A DNA stretch of 64,000 nt from Blautia sp. AF19-10LB (GTDB lineage: Bacteria; Bacillota; Clostridia; Lachnospirales; Lachnospiraceae): assembly GCF_003461245.1 (NCBI RefSeq), contig NZ_QTWS01000015.1, positions 21,279 through 85,278 on the forward strand. Reading direction: 5' to 3'. The notes beneath the pieces were generated by a model, which saw only the letters and a list, made by a program, of their open reading frames with translations, had not been told where the DNA came from and ran no database searches. Numbering within the stretch: position 1 is the first letter of the stretch; each line of letters starts with the position of its first letter. Below, in pieces: positions 47,034-56,181 of this stretch. The translations under genes were made by a program, and so were the position numbers.

Positions 47034-47975
47034 TTTTCTTTTGATCTGTCTCTTCTTGCGGAGGAAATCCCTTTTTTCACGGATTTCTTCCGCTTTTTCA
47101 TTACCTACATTTTTAAGCGTCTTAATTACATAATAACGGTCTTCTTCTGTATGACGGATCCTTATCTTACCTTTCACGTATCCATGCTTCTGACAGAGTG
47201 ATATGCTCTCATATGCCTTCGAATTATTCATAAACCATCGAATCTTACGTTTCGCCGGCAAATGACAGATCGGGCATTTCGTGCTGGTCACTTCCCTGTC
47301 CCTCATAATCTTGTCCCGGTCTGTGAATTCCCTTGAAACATATTGGTCATGATCCGGATAGGATAAAAAAAGCTCATCTTTCTTTTTTTTCGGGTTCTGA
47401 TATACGTCCATGGAATAGTTTGTAAAAAGAGTCTTCTCATCTACCCATTTCAGAACCATCGCCGTATAACGCGCATCTGTCAGTGCCCTGTGGAATGTCT
47501 GCTCCTTCGGAATATCAAGCTGATCGATCGCGAATTCCAGACTTCTGCGTCCACCGGCTTCCTTACAGCACATACCAAAAACTTTTTGCACATCGTAATA
47601 CTTCACCGGTCCCGGAAGAAGAAACAGCAGATCATAATATTTCATATTTCTCTGCAATTCCATGACATCCTGATTTCCCCAGGTAAAAAATGCAAAGTCA
47701 TCTCCACACCAGTCCAGAAATTCCCTCACCGCCTCCGGAAAAGGAAGTCCGTCTGCAAGATCCTTATAATCCACATGGATCACCTCATGGATACTGTCAT
47801 GGATCCAGTTATATACCTGCGGCTTTATCAGCCTCTGAAAAACATCTACAGGTTCTCTTTTTTCATTCATCTTCACAGCACCGATCTCTATGATTTCAAA
47901 AGGCAGGCGACTGTTTGAATATTTCTTTCCGCCTGGACTCTGATTCCATTCCAGATCAAAAACAATATAGTTCAT
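47016..47975 (-). CDS. 3'-5' exonuclease, DnaQ-like (DEDD)
   Basis: 319 residues. Residues 1-175 are a DEDDh exonuclease domain: 'YIVFDLEWNQ' (exo I), 'FFTWGNQDVMELQRNM' (exo II region), and 'HRALTDARYTAMVLKW' (exo III with His and Asp). The C-terminal half is basic with a CPICHLP pair, possibly nucleic-acid or zinc binding, and ends in a very basic tail. ATG at 47975 begins directly at the domain and has AAGGAAA upstream. Similar proteins (KapD-like) trim RNA or DNA ends; the exact substrate is not evident. Confidence 0.85.
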   Translation of the reverse strand: MNYIVFDLEWNQSPGGKKYSNSRLPFEIIEIGAVKMNEKREPVDVFQRLIKPQVYNWIHDSIHEVIHVDYKDLADGLPFPEAVREFLDWCGDDFAFFTWGNQDVMELQRNMKYYDLLFLLPGPVKYYDVQKVFGMCCKEAGGRRSLEFAIDQLDIPKEQTFHRALTDARYTAMVLKWVDEKTLFTNYSMDVYQNPKKKKDELFLSYPDHDQYVSREFTDRDKIMRDREVTSTKCPICHLPAKRKIRWFMNNSKAYESISLCQKHGYVKGKIRIRHTEEDRYYVIKTLKNVGNEKAEEIREKRDFLRKKRQIKRKSEKQI

Positions 47976-48143
47976 ACCGTGTTTCCTTTTCTTTCTTTTC
48001 CGTAAAATACCTGATGTATTTCTGCACTCTGTCATTTAGTATAGCAAAAGAAAGGAACCGATGCAACTGCACCGATTCCTTTCGTGGCTTATAATATTTA
48101 TAATAATTAATCTATTACTTCCTGTTTTATGTCAACTTACGGT

Positions 48144-49649
48144 TTACCATACGTTGTAGTAACGTTCATAGGAAGTTCCATTTTCGAGGAAATCCTGAAG
48201 CAGACTGTCTGTACTGTCACCAAACTGTTCTTCATCCTGATCCTGGTTTCCATCACCCTGATCATCCGGTTTTCCCTGATCCTGATCGTCTTTGGACTCA
48301 TCCTTGGAATCCTGGCTATCAGCATCCGGATTTTCTCCAAGAGTTACGGTAACTGTTTTTTCTTTATAGGAATCACCATTTGCAACTTCGATGGTAACGT
48401 CTACTTCTTCACCTGGCTCATAGTACTCCAGACGGCTTACCAGTTCATCAATGCTGCGTACTCTCTTACCATCGAATTCTGTGATGATAGATTTTGCCTT
48501 GATTCCAGCTTTGTCTGCTGCTCCGCCTTCTGTAACTTCAGAAACAAGAACACCTTCCGGAACTCCATAATACTGTGAAGCTTCCTCGCTTACAGACATA
48601 CCTGTGATTCCAAGTACACCGTGATTATCAACTTTATCTCTTGGTGTTTCGTTCATCAGCTGCTCCAGAGTATCCGTAACATCTGAGATAGAAATTGCAT
48701 ATCCCATACCTTCAACCTCTGTAGATGCAAGTTTCGCAGAGTTGATTCCGACTACTTCACCATCCATATTCAGAAGTGCACCACCACTGTTACCAGGGTT
48801 AATTGCTGCATCAGTCTGAATCAGGTTTACTGCATCTGAATCTTCTGATTCTTCAGAACCATCAGAGTTCAGTTTACGGTTCTTTGCACTTACAATACCT
48901 GTTGTTACAGACTGTCCATATCCAAGAGCGTTACCAATGGCAACTACCTGCTCACCTACTTTAAGGTCATCAGAACTTCCCATGGTTGCTACCTGGATCT
49001 GATCCATTGTATCATCAGAAATATCAGACAGTGCTACAGAAACAACTGCAAGGTCTTTGTCCTCATCATAACCATTGACGGTTGCCTCATAAGTCTCGCC
49101 ATCAATGCAGGTAACAGATACGGTATCTGCTCCGTCTACTACATGATAGTTTGTTGCGATCAGAAGGCTGTCATCATTCTTTCCGATGATGATACCAGAA
49201 CCGCTTCCTTCAACTTCCTGCTGTGTTGTATATCCCTGGCTTCCACCGAATCCATAATATCCAAGATAATTCTGAACATCCTGAACAGATTTCGTTGTGA
49301 TCGCTACTACGGATTTCATTCCTTCTGCTGCGATATCAGATACATCCAGGCTTCCTTTTGTCTTGCTGGAATCGCTTTCATCACTGCTGTCGGATTTATC
49401 CTTCTTGTCTGATTTTGTCTGAAGAAGAGTTGTATTTTCTTTGTTAGAAGAAGCAGCTTCTACACTGCTGCTGTTCCATCCAGTCAGTGCATTCACACCC
49501 TCAAAAGAACCTGCTGCAAGTCCGCCTGCCAGAACTGCGCATAATGCAATACCTGCTGCTTTCTTTACTTTCTTTCTCATTCTTTCTTTCGGATCGTTAT
49601 TTCTATTTTCATTGTTATCATTCATTGATCTATTATTCATATCTGTCAT
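48144..49649 (-). CDS. HtrA/DegP-type serine protease with PDZ domain
   Basis: 501 residues. Cytoplasmic hydrophilic N-terminus, one membrane helix (about residues 31-50), Ser/Asp linker, S1C trypsin-like domain and a PDZ domain ('GVPEGVLVSEVTEGGAADKAGIKAKSIITEFDG'). Catalytic triad: His in 'ATNYHVVDGAD', Asp in 'DEDKDLAVVSV', Ser in 'NPGNSGGALLN'. The C-terminus is Asp/Gln-rich. Degrades misfolded exported proteins. ATG at 49649 has AAGGAGGGG upstream. Monocistronic, after a terminator that ends the YhgE transcript. Confidence 0.95.
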   Translation of the reverse strand: MTDMNNRSMNDNNENRNNDPKERMRKKVKKAAGIALCAVLAGGLAAGSFEGVNALTGWNSSSVEAASSNKENTTLLQTKSDKKDKSDSSDESDSSKTKGSLDVSDIAAEGMKSVVAITTKSVQDVQNYLGYYGFGGSQGYTTQQEVEGSGSGIIIGKNDDSLLIATNYHVVDGADTVSVTCIDGETYEATVNGYDEDKDLAVVSVALSDISDDTMDQIQVATMGSSDDLKVGEQVVAIGNALGYGQSVTTGIVSAKNRKLNSDGSEESEDSDAVNLIQTDAAINPGNSGGALLNMDGEVVGINSAKLASTEVEGMGYAISISDVTDTLEQLMNETPRDKVDNHGVLGITGMSVSEEASQYYGVPEGVLVSEVTEGGAADKAGIKAKSIITEFDGKRVRSIDELVSRLEYYEPGEEVDVTIEVANGDSYKEKTVTVTLGENPDADSQDSKDESKDDQDQGKPDDQGDGNQDQDEEQFGDSTDSLLQDFLENGTSYERYYNVW

Positions 49650-49783
49650 CAAAATCCCCTCCTTGGAATCTCTGTTTACTTCTTTTCTTTTATGGTTAGA
49701 AGTATAGGGGGTATTTGTGTTGACTTTGTGGGAAAAATGTGACGAATCTGTTAATTTCCCCAATGTTCTCCATGAATAACAAA

Positions 49784-49820
49784 AATTCCCTGCTGCCGCT
49801 ACAGGGCAGTACAGGGAATT
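49784..49820 (-). terminator. Terminator after the GGDEF remnant
   Basis: AATTCCCTG/CAGGGAATT outer arms (49784-49792, 49812-49820) with an inner CTGCC/GGCAG pair; T-run on the minus strand. Confidence 0.85.
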
Positions 49821-49841
49821 CCTGTCAAAAATCCTATTACA

Positions 49842-50225
49842 TCAGAAGATCTTACATCCATGTCTTCCATGTTCTTTAATATAGTAAAGAGCTTTATCCG
49901 CATCTTTAAAGATATCATCCTCTGCATTATCCCGGTCAGAAAATGCAACACCGACACTTAAGGATACCGCCGGAACTCCATCCACTTCCTTGGAAAGTGT
50001 TTCATTCACAGCTTCGATCTTTTCTTCGATCGTATATTTGAGATCGCTGGTCATCTCAACCATGATGATTGCAAACTCATCTCCACCGATTCTGCATACA
50101 TAGTCGATGCTACGGAAGGTTCTCTTGAGGAGGGTAGCTACTTTCTGAAGAATAGTATCTCCCATTGCATGACCATAGGTATCATTTACAGATTTAAAGG
50201 TATCAACATCTTTGGATAATGATGT
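49842..50225 (-). pseudogene. 5'-truncated GGDEF domain remnant
   Basis: The frame contains the C-terminal two thirds of a diguanylate cyclase domain: 'KSVNDTYGHAMGD', the I-site RSID five residues before an intact GGDEF, 'VSLSVGVAF' and 'DADKALYYIKEHGRHG'. Upstream, the in-frame sequence stops matching the family just before 'TFKSVNDTYGH' and meets a TAG near 50211-50226; any N-terminal sensory part and the 'LTGLxNR' portion are missing. It abuts the yhgE stop at 50237. An ATG at 50165 would give only 107 residues. A decayed gene or recombination scar. Confidence 0.75.
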
Positions 50226-50236
50226 GACTCTCTATT

Positions 50237-53200
50237 TTATGCGACTCCTTTTTCTTCCAGCCAGTCAAGAAGAAGCATTTTGCCCTGTTTCTTCCTTCTC
50301 GCCATGTGATTGAACTGAAGGATTGTCAATATTGAGAAGATAATCGTAAGTCCGATCAGTACCACAACAGACTGATGGATGCTCTCACCGCCGCAGATCG
50401 TGCTTCGGAAAGCATTTACTGTGTATGTAAACGGCAGATAATAATGAATCTTTGCCACAAAATCTGGAGAAATCTCCACCGGATACGTTCCCGCTGAACC
50501 GGCAAGCTGTACTACCATGAAGATCAGCATCAGGAAACTTCCAACTTTACCAAATGTAATATTGAAGAAATACATGATCGATGTAAAGCATGCTCCCGTC
50601 AGTGCCGCAAACAGGATCGTCTTTGTCATTTCCACTGGTGTAAATCCATCAAATACATGAAGCAGAAGGATCAGAAGAACACCCTGAAGGATTGCCACCG
50701 GATAAAGGACAGAGGCCTTGCTTGCCCACCATGCGAATCCGGATTTCAGTTTACCTTTGTATTCTGTCAGAGGATACATCAGACAGAATGCCAGGCAACC
50801 TACCCAAAGACCAACTGACATCATATACGGTGCCATTGCATGTCCATTGTTTTCTACCGTTGTGATCTTTGTCTCTTCGTCTGTGATCGGTGTTGCAAAC
50901 ATACTGATCGTATCATCACTTGCCTTTGTTTCTTTCACCTGCGCTGCCCCGTCGCCAAGGCTTGTTGCCAGTGTATCAGAACCATCTTCCAGTTTGGTCA
51001 TTCCATCACCAAGTTCTTTGGAACCATCATAAAGCTGTGAGGATCCGTCCTGGATCTGGCCTGCGCCATCAGAGAGCTGTTCGGCTCCGCTGTTCAGTTT
51101 ATTATTATTGGAAACCAGTTTGCTTGTTCCATCATGAAGTGTTTTGGTTCCGCTCGCAAGCTGTTCGGCTCCACTTGCAAGAGTTTTTGCACCTTCTGCA
51201 AGCTGTGAAGTTCCACCTGTAAGAGCACTGTTGTTTTCTGCCAGAGTAGAAACTCCGGAAGTGTATGTTTTCAGTCCCGCACTCAGCGTATTCACACCAT
51301 CTGCAAGTGTTTTTCCACCATTTGTAAGTTGATTGATACCACCTGTAACGCTGCTTCCAGCCGCTTTGAGACTTGCCACACCGGATGTCAGTGTCTCGTC
51401 GTTTGCTGTCAGTGTCTCAAACCCTGCATTTAATGCTTTAACTCCCGCTGCTGCTTTTGGAAAATCCTTCGTTCCGCTTTCCAAAGTGGAAAGTGCAGAA
51501 GCTACAGAAGTTGTTCCTGCATTTACTTTCTGTGATCCGGCACAAAGCTGATCCACCGCAGCTGATACTGCATTGATCGAATCAGAAGGAACTTCCGGCA
51601 TAGAAGAAATGCCTTCTTCCATTTCGTTCGCGCCAGCCTGCATCTGTGATGCTCCGCTGCTCATTTCACCGGCTTTGCTTCCAAGTGTATCTGCTCCACT
51701 GCTCAAACCGGAAGCTGCCTGTTCCAGCTGCGATGCTGTACTGTTTAACGTACTCTGTGCTCCTGCGATCTGTTCTGCTGCAGAAGCTGCGATCTGCTGT
51801 GCCTGACCAGTATACGCATCTGCATCAATACCAGATACTCCGCTCACTCCTGCATCTGCTCCGGCAAGGGAACCGATCACTGCACTGAGACTTTCGGCGG
51901 AGATCATTCCATTTTCATCTGCCTGTCCCTGGATTGCCTGAAGTACTGCAGAAGCATTTGTAATCACTGCATTTGCTGCTTCTGTCTGCTGGTTGGCTGC
52001 ACTGATCTGTCCATTTGCTGCTTCAATCTGTGCATTTGCATCCTGGGCACACTGCTGTACCACCCCTGCCATGCTGTCTGCAGCCTTTGATACCGGCGCG
52101 GAAACACCCTGGAGCTGAGAAGCAGCCTGTGAGATTCCACTGCTGGCAGTACGGATCGTATCCGCTGCAGAGTTCATGCCCGCTGCGGCCTGATTCATTC
52201 CTGCTGCTGCTGAATCCATTCCCTGACTTGCGGTTTCCATTCCTGTCTTTGCTTTGTTCAGACCTGCGGCAAGTTCTTTCATTGAGTCTGCCGTTGCACT
52301 GTCTGAAAGACTATGTAACTGTTCGGATAACTGTCCCAGCCCACTTTCAAGCTGCTGTGTTCCACTCTTGAGAGAACTGTTTCCCTCAGAAACGGCTGTA
52401 TTCAGCTGTGCAATCCCACTGGATACCTGTCCGATATTTTCCAGTGCAGAAAGCTGCTGCGCTCCGGCTGCAAGCTGTTCTGCTCCGGCAACATACTGTG
52501 TCACGCCATCAGCAAGTGTATTTGCACCGCTTACATACTGTGTAGTACCACTTTTCAGAGTATCCAGTCCTGTTTTCAGGCTCTGTGCCCCTTTGCTCAG
52601 ACTATTTGCTCCAGAAGTAAGCTGTGCAGAGTTCGCATCCAGTTTTGCAACTCCATCTGTATAACTCTTAACCCCTTCATCAAGACTGTTTACACCACTT
52701 GTCAGTGTAGGAAGTTTTGCTGTCAGAGTTCCAACACCCTCATCAAGCTGGGAAGCACCTCTGTCAACCTGAGAAACGCCATCTGTATATTCCTTCAGGC
52801 CTTCTGTCAGAGTTTCTGCACCACTCTTGAACGTCAGTGTGCTGTCAGCAAGTTTCTTAAGATTTTTGATGATCGTCTTATTTCCATCAGAAGCAGTTTT
52901 GAGTCCGTCTTTTAATTCCTCAGAACCATCCGCTGCCTCCTGCATTCCATCTCCAACCGTTGCAATCTGGTCAAAAACCGTCTGTGTATAAGTTTCAGTC
53001 ACCTTGGAAGCAACTGCCTCACGGATCTTGGACAGAGCGCTCTCGCTCATCTTGGACGCGATATAGTTGGTTCCCGGATTTGTCTCATACTTCAATTCCA
53101 TTTTTTTCGGATTGTCGTCCATCAATGTAGAAGCATCTTTGGAGAAATCCTCCGGAATGGTGATTACCATATAATAAGTACCATTCTTTAATCCCTGCTC

Positions 53201-53473
53201 TGCTTCCTCACTGTCTACAAAATGAAAATCCAGTGCATCATTGTCCTTTAGCTCATCCACCATATCTGAGCCTACACTCAGCGTTTTGCCATCGTATTCT
53301 ACGGATTTGTCATTATTGACCACTGCCACCGGAAGCTGATCCAGATTTCCATATGGATCCCACATGGATTTCAGAAACAAGCCGGCATAGATCACTGGAA
53401 TAATAATGATCGCCATGACTACGATGATCAAAATCTTGTTGTTCCATAAACTTTTCCACTCGTTTTTGATCAT
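50237..53473 (-). CDS. YhgE/Pip family membrane protein
   Basis: 1078 residues. One N-terminal membrane helix (about 12-33), a YhgE/Pip N-terminal domain ('DPYGNLDQLPVAVVNND'), then some 650 residues of Ala/Ser/Gly-rich heptad-like repeats ('LNSGAEQLSDGAGQIQDG' type), probably a long extracellular stalk, and about five C-terminal helices resembling ABC-2 permeases. Relatives include the Lactococcus phage infection protein Pip and type VII secretion-linked proteins. A divergent TetR gene 310 bases away probably represses it. The 3' end abuts a GGDEF remnant. Confidence 0.92.
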   Translation of the reverse strand: MIKNEWKSLWNNKILIIVVMAIIIIPVIYAGLFLKSMWDPYGNLDQLPVAVVNNDKSVEYDGKTLSVGSDMVDELKDNDALDFHFVDSEEAEQGLKNGTYYMVITIPEDFSKDASTLMDDNPKKMELKYETNPGTNYIASKMSESALSKIREAVASKVTETYTQTVFDQIATVGDGMQEAADGSEELKDGLKTASDGNKTIIKNLKKLADSTLTFKSGAETLTEGLKEYTDGVSQVDRGASQLDEGVGTLTAKLPTLTSGVNSLDEGVKSYTDGVAKLDANSAQLTSGANSLSKGAQSLKTGLDTLKSGTTQYVSGANTLADGVTQYVAGAEQLAAGAQQLSALENIGQVSSGIAQLNTAVSEGNSSLKSGTQQLESGLGQLSEQLHSLSDSATADSMKELAAGLNKAKTGMETASQGMDSAAAGMNQAAAGMNSAADTIRTASSGISQAASQLQGVSAPVSKAADSMAGVVQQCAQDANAQIEAANGQISAANQQTEAANAVITNASAVLQAIQGQADENGMISAESLSAVIGSLAGADAGVSGVSGIDADAYTGQAQQIAASAAEQIAGAQSTLNSTASQLEQAASGLSSGADTLGSKAGEMSSGASQMQAGANEMEEGISSMPEVPSDSINAVSAAVDQLCAGSQKVNAGTTSVASALSTLESGTKDFPKAAAGVKALNAGFETLTANDETLTSGVASLKAAGSSVTGGINQLTNGGKTLADGVNTLSAGLKTYTSGVSTLAENNSALTGGTSQLAEGAKTLASGAEQLASGTKTLHDGTSKLVSNNNKLNSGAEQLSDGAGQIQDGSSQLYDGSKELGDGMTKLEDGSDTLATSLGDGAAQVKETKASDDTISMFATPITDEETKITTVENNGHAMAPYMMSVGLWVGCLAFCLMYPLTEYKGKLKSGFAWWASKASVLYPVAILQGVLLILLLHVFDGFTPVEMTKTILFAALTGACFTSIMYFFNITFGKVGSFLMLIFMVVQLAGSAGTYPVEISPDFVAKIHYYLPFTYTVNAFRSTICGGESIHQSVVVLIGLTIIFSILTILQFNHMARRKKQGKMLLLDWLEEKGVA

Positions 53474-53609
53474 TTATATGTTCCTTTCCTGTAATGTAAA
53501 TATAATTGTAACATGCTGATTTAAACGAACTCTCTCCATCAAATAAATATTATCTTAACAATAGACAATATTCTATTAATGGTTTTAGTTTCTATTAATC
53601 AACATTATG

Positions 53610-53638
53610 TTGCTTTTCTTGGCAAGGTGTATTATACT
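53610..53638 (+). promoter_or_regulatory. Candidate promoter of tetR
   Basis: TTGCTT, 17-base spacer, TATACT. Lies upstream of the inverted repeat at 53689-53715, giving a leader of about 140 bases to the tetR start. Confidence 0.5.
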
Positions 53639-53688
53639 AAACACGAAAAGCAGATACAACCAACAAAAAAATATCGTCATGTATATTA

Positions 53689-53715
53689 ATAGACATATTT
53701 TTAATTAATGTCTAT
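53689..53715. promoter_or_regulatory. Inverted repeat in yhgE-tetR region (candidate TetR operator)
   Basis: ATAGACAT and ATGTCTAT (53689-53696, 53708-53715) are perfect 8-base arms with an 11-base AT spacer. A related AATAG/CTATT pair occurs near 53560-53577. The remaining 53474-53784 gap is AT-rich and gene-free. Confidence 0.5.
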
Positions 53716-53784
53716 CACATGTCAAAAATTGACATTTTATCTAAAAGATGACGATTTTTTACCAAAAGATTAGGGGGATTTAAC

Positions 53785-54372
53785 ATGGCCGGAAAAGTTG
53801 ACCGGAGAGTACGCAAAACCAAAGCACAGCTCAGAGAAGGGCTTGCACGCCTGATGCTTCAGAAAAGTATTAAGGAAATTACAGTAAAAGAACTTGTTGA
53901 CGAAGTTGACATCAACCGTTCCACTTTTTATCTTCATTATACTGATATTTATCAGATGCTGCAGCAGATCGAGGAAGATGCTCTGGAAGAAATCACTCAG
54001 GTAATGCAAAATCACACGATCGATTCCAATAATACAGAAGGTGCTTTTTACTTCATCGTGCAGTTTTTCAATATTCTGGACAGCAATAAGGAACTCTGTC
54101 TTGCTCTCCTTGGACCGCATGGAGATATGGCATTCGTAGAACGGATTGAAAAGCTGATCGCAGGAACTTTCTTAAGCCAGCTTCCTGAAAAATTTCCAGA
54201 GGATGACCCAAATCTCAAATACGCTTATGCCTTTATCCTGAACGGATGTGTCGGCCTGATCCGCACATGGCTCACAGAACCAGAGCAGAAATCTGCGGAG
54301 CACATGGCAGAGCTTACCTACAAAATGATCGAAAGCACTACCCAGGGATATCTGGAAATGCTCAAAAAATAA
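53785..54372 (+). CDS. TetR/AcrR family transcriptional regulator
   Basis: 195 residues. N-terminal helix-turn-helix: 'RVRKTKAQLREGLARLMLQKSIKEITVKELVDEVDINRSTFYLHYTDIYQML'. The C-terminal ligand domain looks like the DhaS-type (TetR_C) group with 'FIVQFFNILDSNKELCLALLGPHGD' and 'YAFILNGCVGLIRTWL'. GGGGG precedes the ATG. Divergent from yhgE; such pairing usually means local repression of the membrane protein. Effector unknown. Confidence 0.93.
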   Translation: MAGKVDRRVRKTKAQLREGLARLMLQKSIKEITVKELVDEVDINRSTFYLHYTDIYQMLQQIEEDALEEITQVMQNHTIDSNNTEGAFYFIVQFFNILDSNKELCLALLGPHGDMAFVERIEKLIAGTFLSQLPEKFPEDDPNLKYAYAFILNGCVGLIRTWLTEPEQKSAEHMAELTYKMIESTTQGYLEMLKK

Positions 54373-54389
54373 TTTTTATTCTAATGTCA

Positions 54390-54433
54390 GAAGCCCCGGC
54401 TGCCGCATTCATCCATGCAGTAACCAGGGCTTC
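54390..54433 (+). terminator. Terminator of tetR
   Basis: GAAGCCC/GGGCTTC arms (54390-54396, 54427-54433) followed by CTTTTAT; convergent with the next gene. Confidence 0.75.
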
Positions 54434-54464
54434 CTTTTATACTTTATTTTATTCTCTGTTCTGA

Positions 54465-55112
54465 TCAGTTATGCCATGCCAGACGTTTTACATCTGCATG
54501 AACATCACCTGTCATCCAGTCTACATCATTCGTGATCCAGTCCATGATTCCAAGCTGACGCATTTCCCATTCAACAGTCTGCTCTCTCTCTTCAACCGTT
54601 TCTTCTACTTCCATGGTAGTATCGATCTCATCATAACCAAAAATATAACCACCGGCACTCCAGATGCTGAAGTTGCTGTCCGGACCCGGATCAACAGTAT
54701 CACCTCTCTGTTCGATCAGACCGTCATGGCGTCTCTTGTATTCTTCTTCACAGCCATCTTTGAGTTTAGTCATAAACATTCTGTGACGGATCAGTTCTTT
54801 GTTTTCTCTTACAACACCAAAGTTATGATACATCAGCCGCATATCTTTTCCCGGTGTGGAGATCCAGTCAAAAGTATCCTGGATTTTCGCGGTAATGGCA
54901 TCTTTCGCTGCATTCTCCTCTGCGCTTAAAGCTACTCCATCCTCGTTCTCATAATAACCAAAGATCAGATCCTCTGCATTCCAGATACTGAAATTCTTTA
55001 CCTTATTACGATCAAGAAATGCTGTCAGTTTCGGCCAGATCTCTCCAAGTTTTTTGCGGTAGTCATTCATCCTGCCTTCTTTTACTTTCATTGCAAATGC
55101 ATGTCTTTCCAT
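54465..55112 (-). CDS. Tandem-duplicated L-rhamnose mutarotase-like (RhaM/DUF718) protein
   Basis: 215 residues made of two copies of a roughly 105-residue RhaM domain. Copy 1 (1-105): 'RHAFAMKVKEGRMNDYRKKLGEIWP', 'NFSIWNAEDLIFGYYE'. Copy 2 (106-215): 'RHRMFMTKLKDGCEEEYKRRHDGL', 'NFSIWSAGGYIFGYDE'. Canonical RhaM is about 104 residues and interconverts rhamnose anomers. No rhamnose gene is near, so the substrate may differ. AGGAGG-type site upstream; stands alone. Confidence 0.85.
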   Translation of the reverse strand: MERHAFAMKVKEGRMNDYRKKLGEIWPKLTAFLDRNKVKNFSIWNAEDLIFGYYENEDGVALSAEENAAKDAITAKIQDTFDWISTPGKDMRLMYHNFGVVRENKELIRHRMFMTKLKDGCEEEYKRRHDGLIEQRGDTVDPGPDSNFSIWSAGGYIFGYDEIDTTMEVEETVEEREQTVEWEMRQLGIMDWITNDVDWMTGDVHADVKRLAWHN

Positions 55113-55218
55113 GGTAAAAACCCTCCTGTCATTTGTGCTTTTCAGACATTGCTGTCTGCATCTGCAAGCTTTTATTTTCTGATACTGATTCTATCACATC
55201 TGTATTTATAATACAATT

Positions 55219-55698
55219 TTATTCATGAAAGAGGATCTGGGAAAAATAGCGCACCATTCCGTCATCTGTCCAGCAAAGCATTCCCGCCGCATCTGCCATT
55301 TTCTGTGCGTCCACACAGTATGCCGACATACAGGAATTATGTTTATACGGACCGGCACTCATGATCAGCAGATCTGTCTTTCCGTCTGCTTTCATCTTCT
55401 CTGCGAGTTCTTCTGTCATTTTATTCTGCAGCAGTTTTGCTTTTTTGTATTCCGCCGGATCGTGCAGATCCTCCTGCATTGTCTGCAGCACCAGTGTTTT
55501 TTCATAACTTAATGCACGCTGTTTCATCTCTTCCACGGTTCCACTTTCGGGTGGACAGGCTGGATTTACATTATAACAGCCGCATAAATTTTCTTCACAA
55601 AATGTCCGGTATTCCGGCACAAAGACAAGCTCTTTCGTATCCATGACAGCCGCCCCGGAAAATCCCAGAAGAATAGCTTCCTGCATAAGATCCATCAT
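55219..55698 (-). CDS. DUF2284 putative metal-binding protein
   Basis: 159 residues with the DUF2284 cysteine pattern: 'FCEENLCGCYNVNPACPPESGTVEEM' and later 'KHNSCMSAYCVDAQKMADAAG'. Five or more conserved Cys suggest an iron-sulfur or zinc site. Cytosolic. Has a clear promoter at 55755-55782. Function unknown. Confidence 0.88.
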   Translation of the reverse strand: MMDLMQEAILLGFSGAAVMDTKELVFVPEYRTFCEENLCGCYNVNPACPPESGTVEEMKQRALSYEKTLVLQTMQEDLHDPAEYKKAKLLQNKMTEELAEKMKADGKTDLLIMSAGPYKHNSCMSAYCVDAQKMADAAGMLCWTDDGMVRYFSQILFHE

Positions 55699-55754
55699 AA
55701 AATCTCCCTTCTGTTATTATCGTAATTTCTCACTTTTTCTTATTATTTAAAGTA

Positions 55755-55782
55755 ATTATACCCAATATCTGTCATAGGTCAA
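55755..55782 (-). promoter_or_regulatory. Promoter of the DUF2284 gene
   Basis: Minus strand TTGACC, 16-base spacer ending TGGG, TATAAT. The rest of 55783-56116 is very AT-rich and shows no gene I would support. Confidence 0.7.
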
Positions 55783-56116
55783 CTATATCCCACATAAAAT
55801 ATATCAAATAAGCTATTCAGATAAAGTAAGCTCTTGGGCCTGTGCATTATTTTGTATTTCGTTTTATTTCTTGTCTTTTATGTGTGCATTATATCGCACT
55901 TTTTTTCTTGTATTTCTTTTTTATATATAATTTTTTATATTACGTCCCATTTATCGGATATATAAGTTTTTATAATACTATTTATAGTACTTTATTGTCG
56001 AATTTTCAAAAAAGCCTTAGTTATTTTTTTCACTATAATCATGTGCAAAGTTTTTCTTTCACTCTTTTGATATCTTTGGTATTTTCAGCTTAAACCGTCA
56101 TTTATGAGAGCAAAAA

Positions 56117-56152
56117 AGCCGGTGCCTATCGCAGCAGCAATAAGCACCGGCT
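56117..56152 (-). terminator. Terminator of nrnA
   Basis: AGCCGGTGC/GCACCGGCT arms (56117-56125, 56144-56152) followed by six T on the minus strand, 30 bases past the stop. Confidence 0.9.
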
Positions 56153-56181
56153 CGTTTCATTTCTTATACTATTTTTCACAT

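Noticed and set aside
50237..54372. YhgE plus TetR as a phage-defence system
   Set aside because: Pip relatives are phage receptors, not defence proteins, and no nuclease, toxin or sensor gene accompanies them.
55842..56093. 83-codon hydrophobic frame on the plus strand
   Set aside because: GTG start, no ribosome site, Phe/Tyr/Leu-rich translation as expected from random AT-rich DNA.
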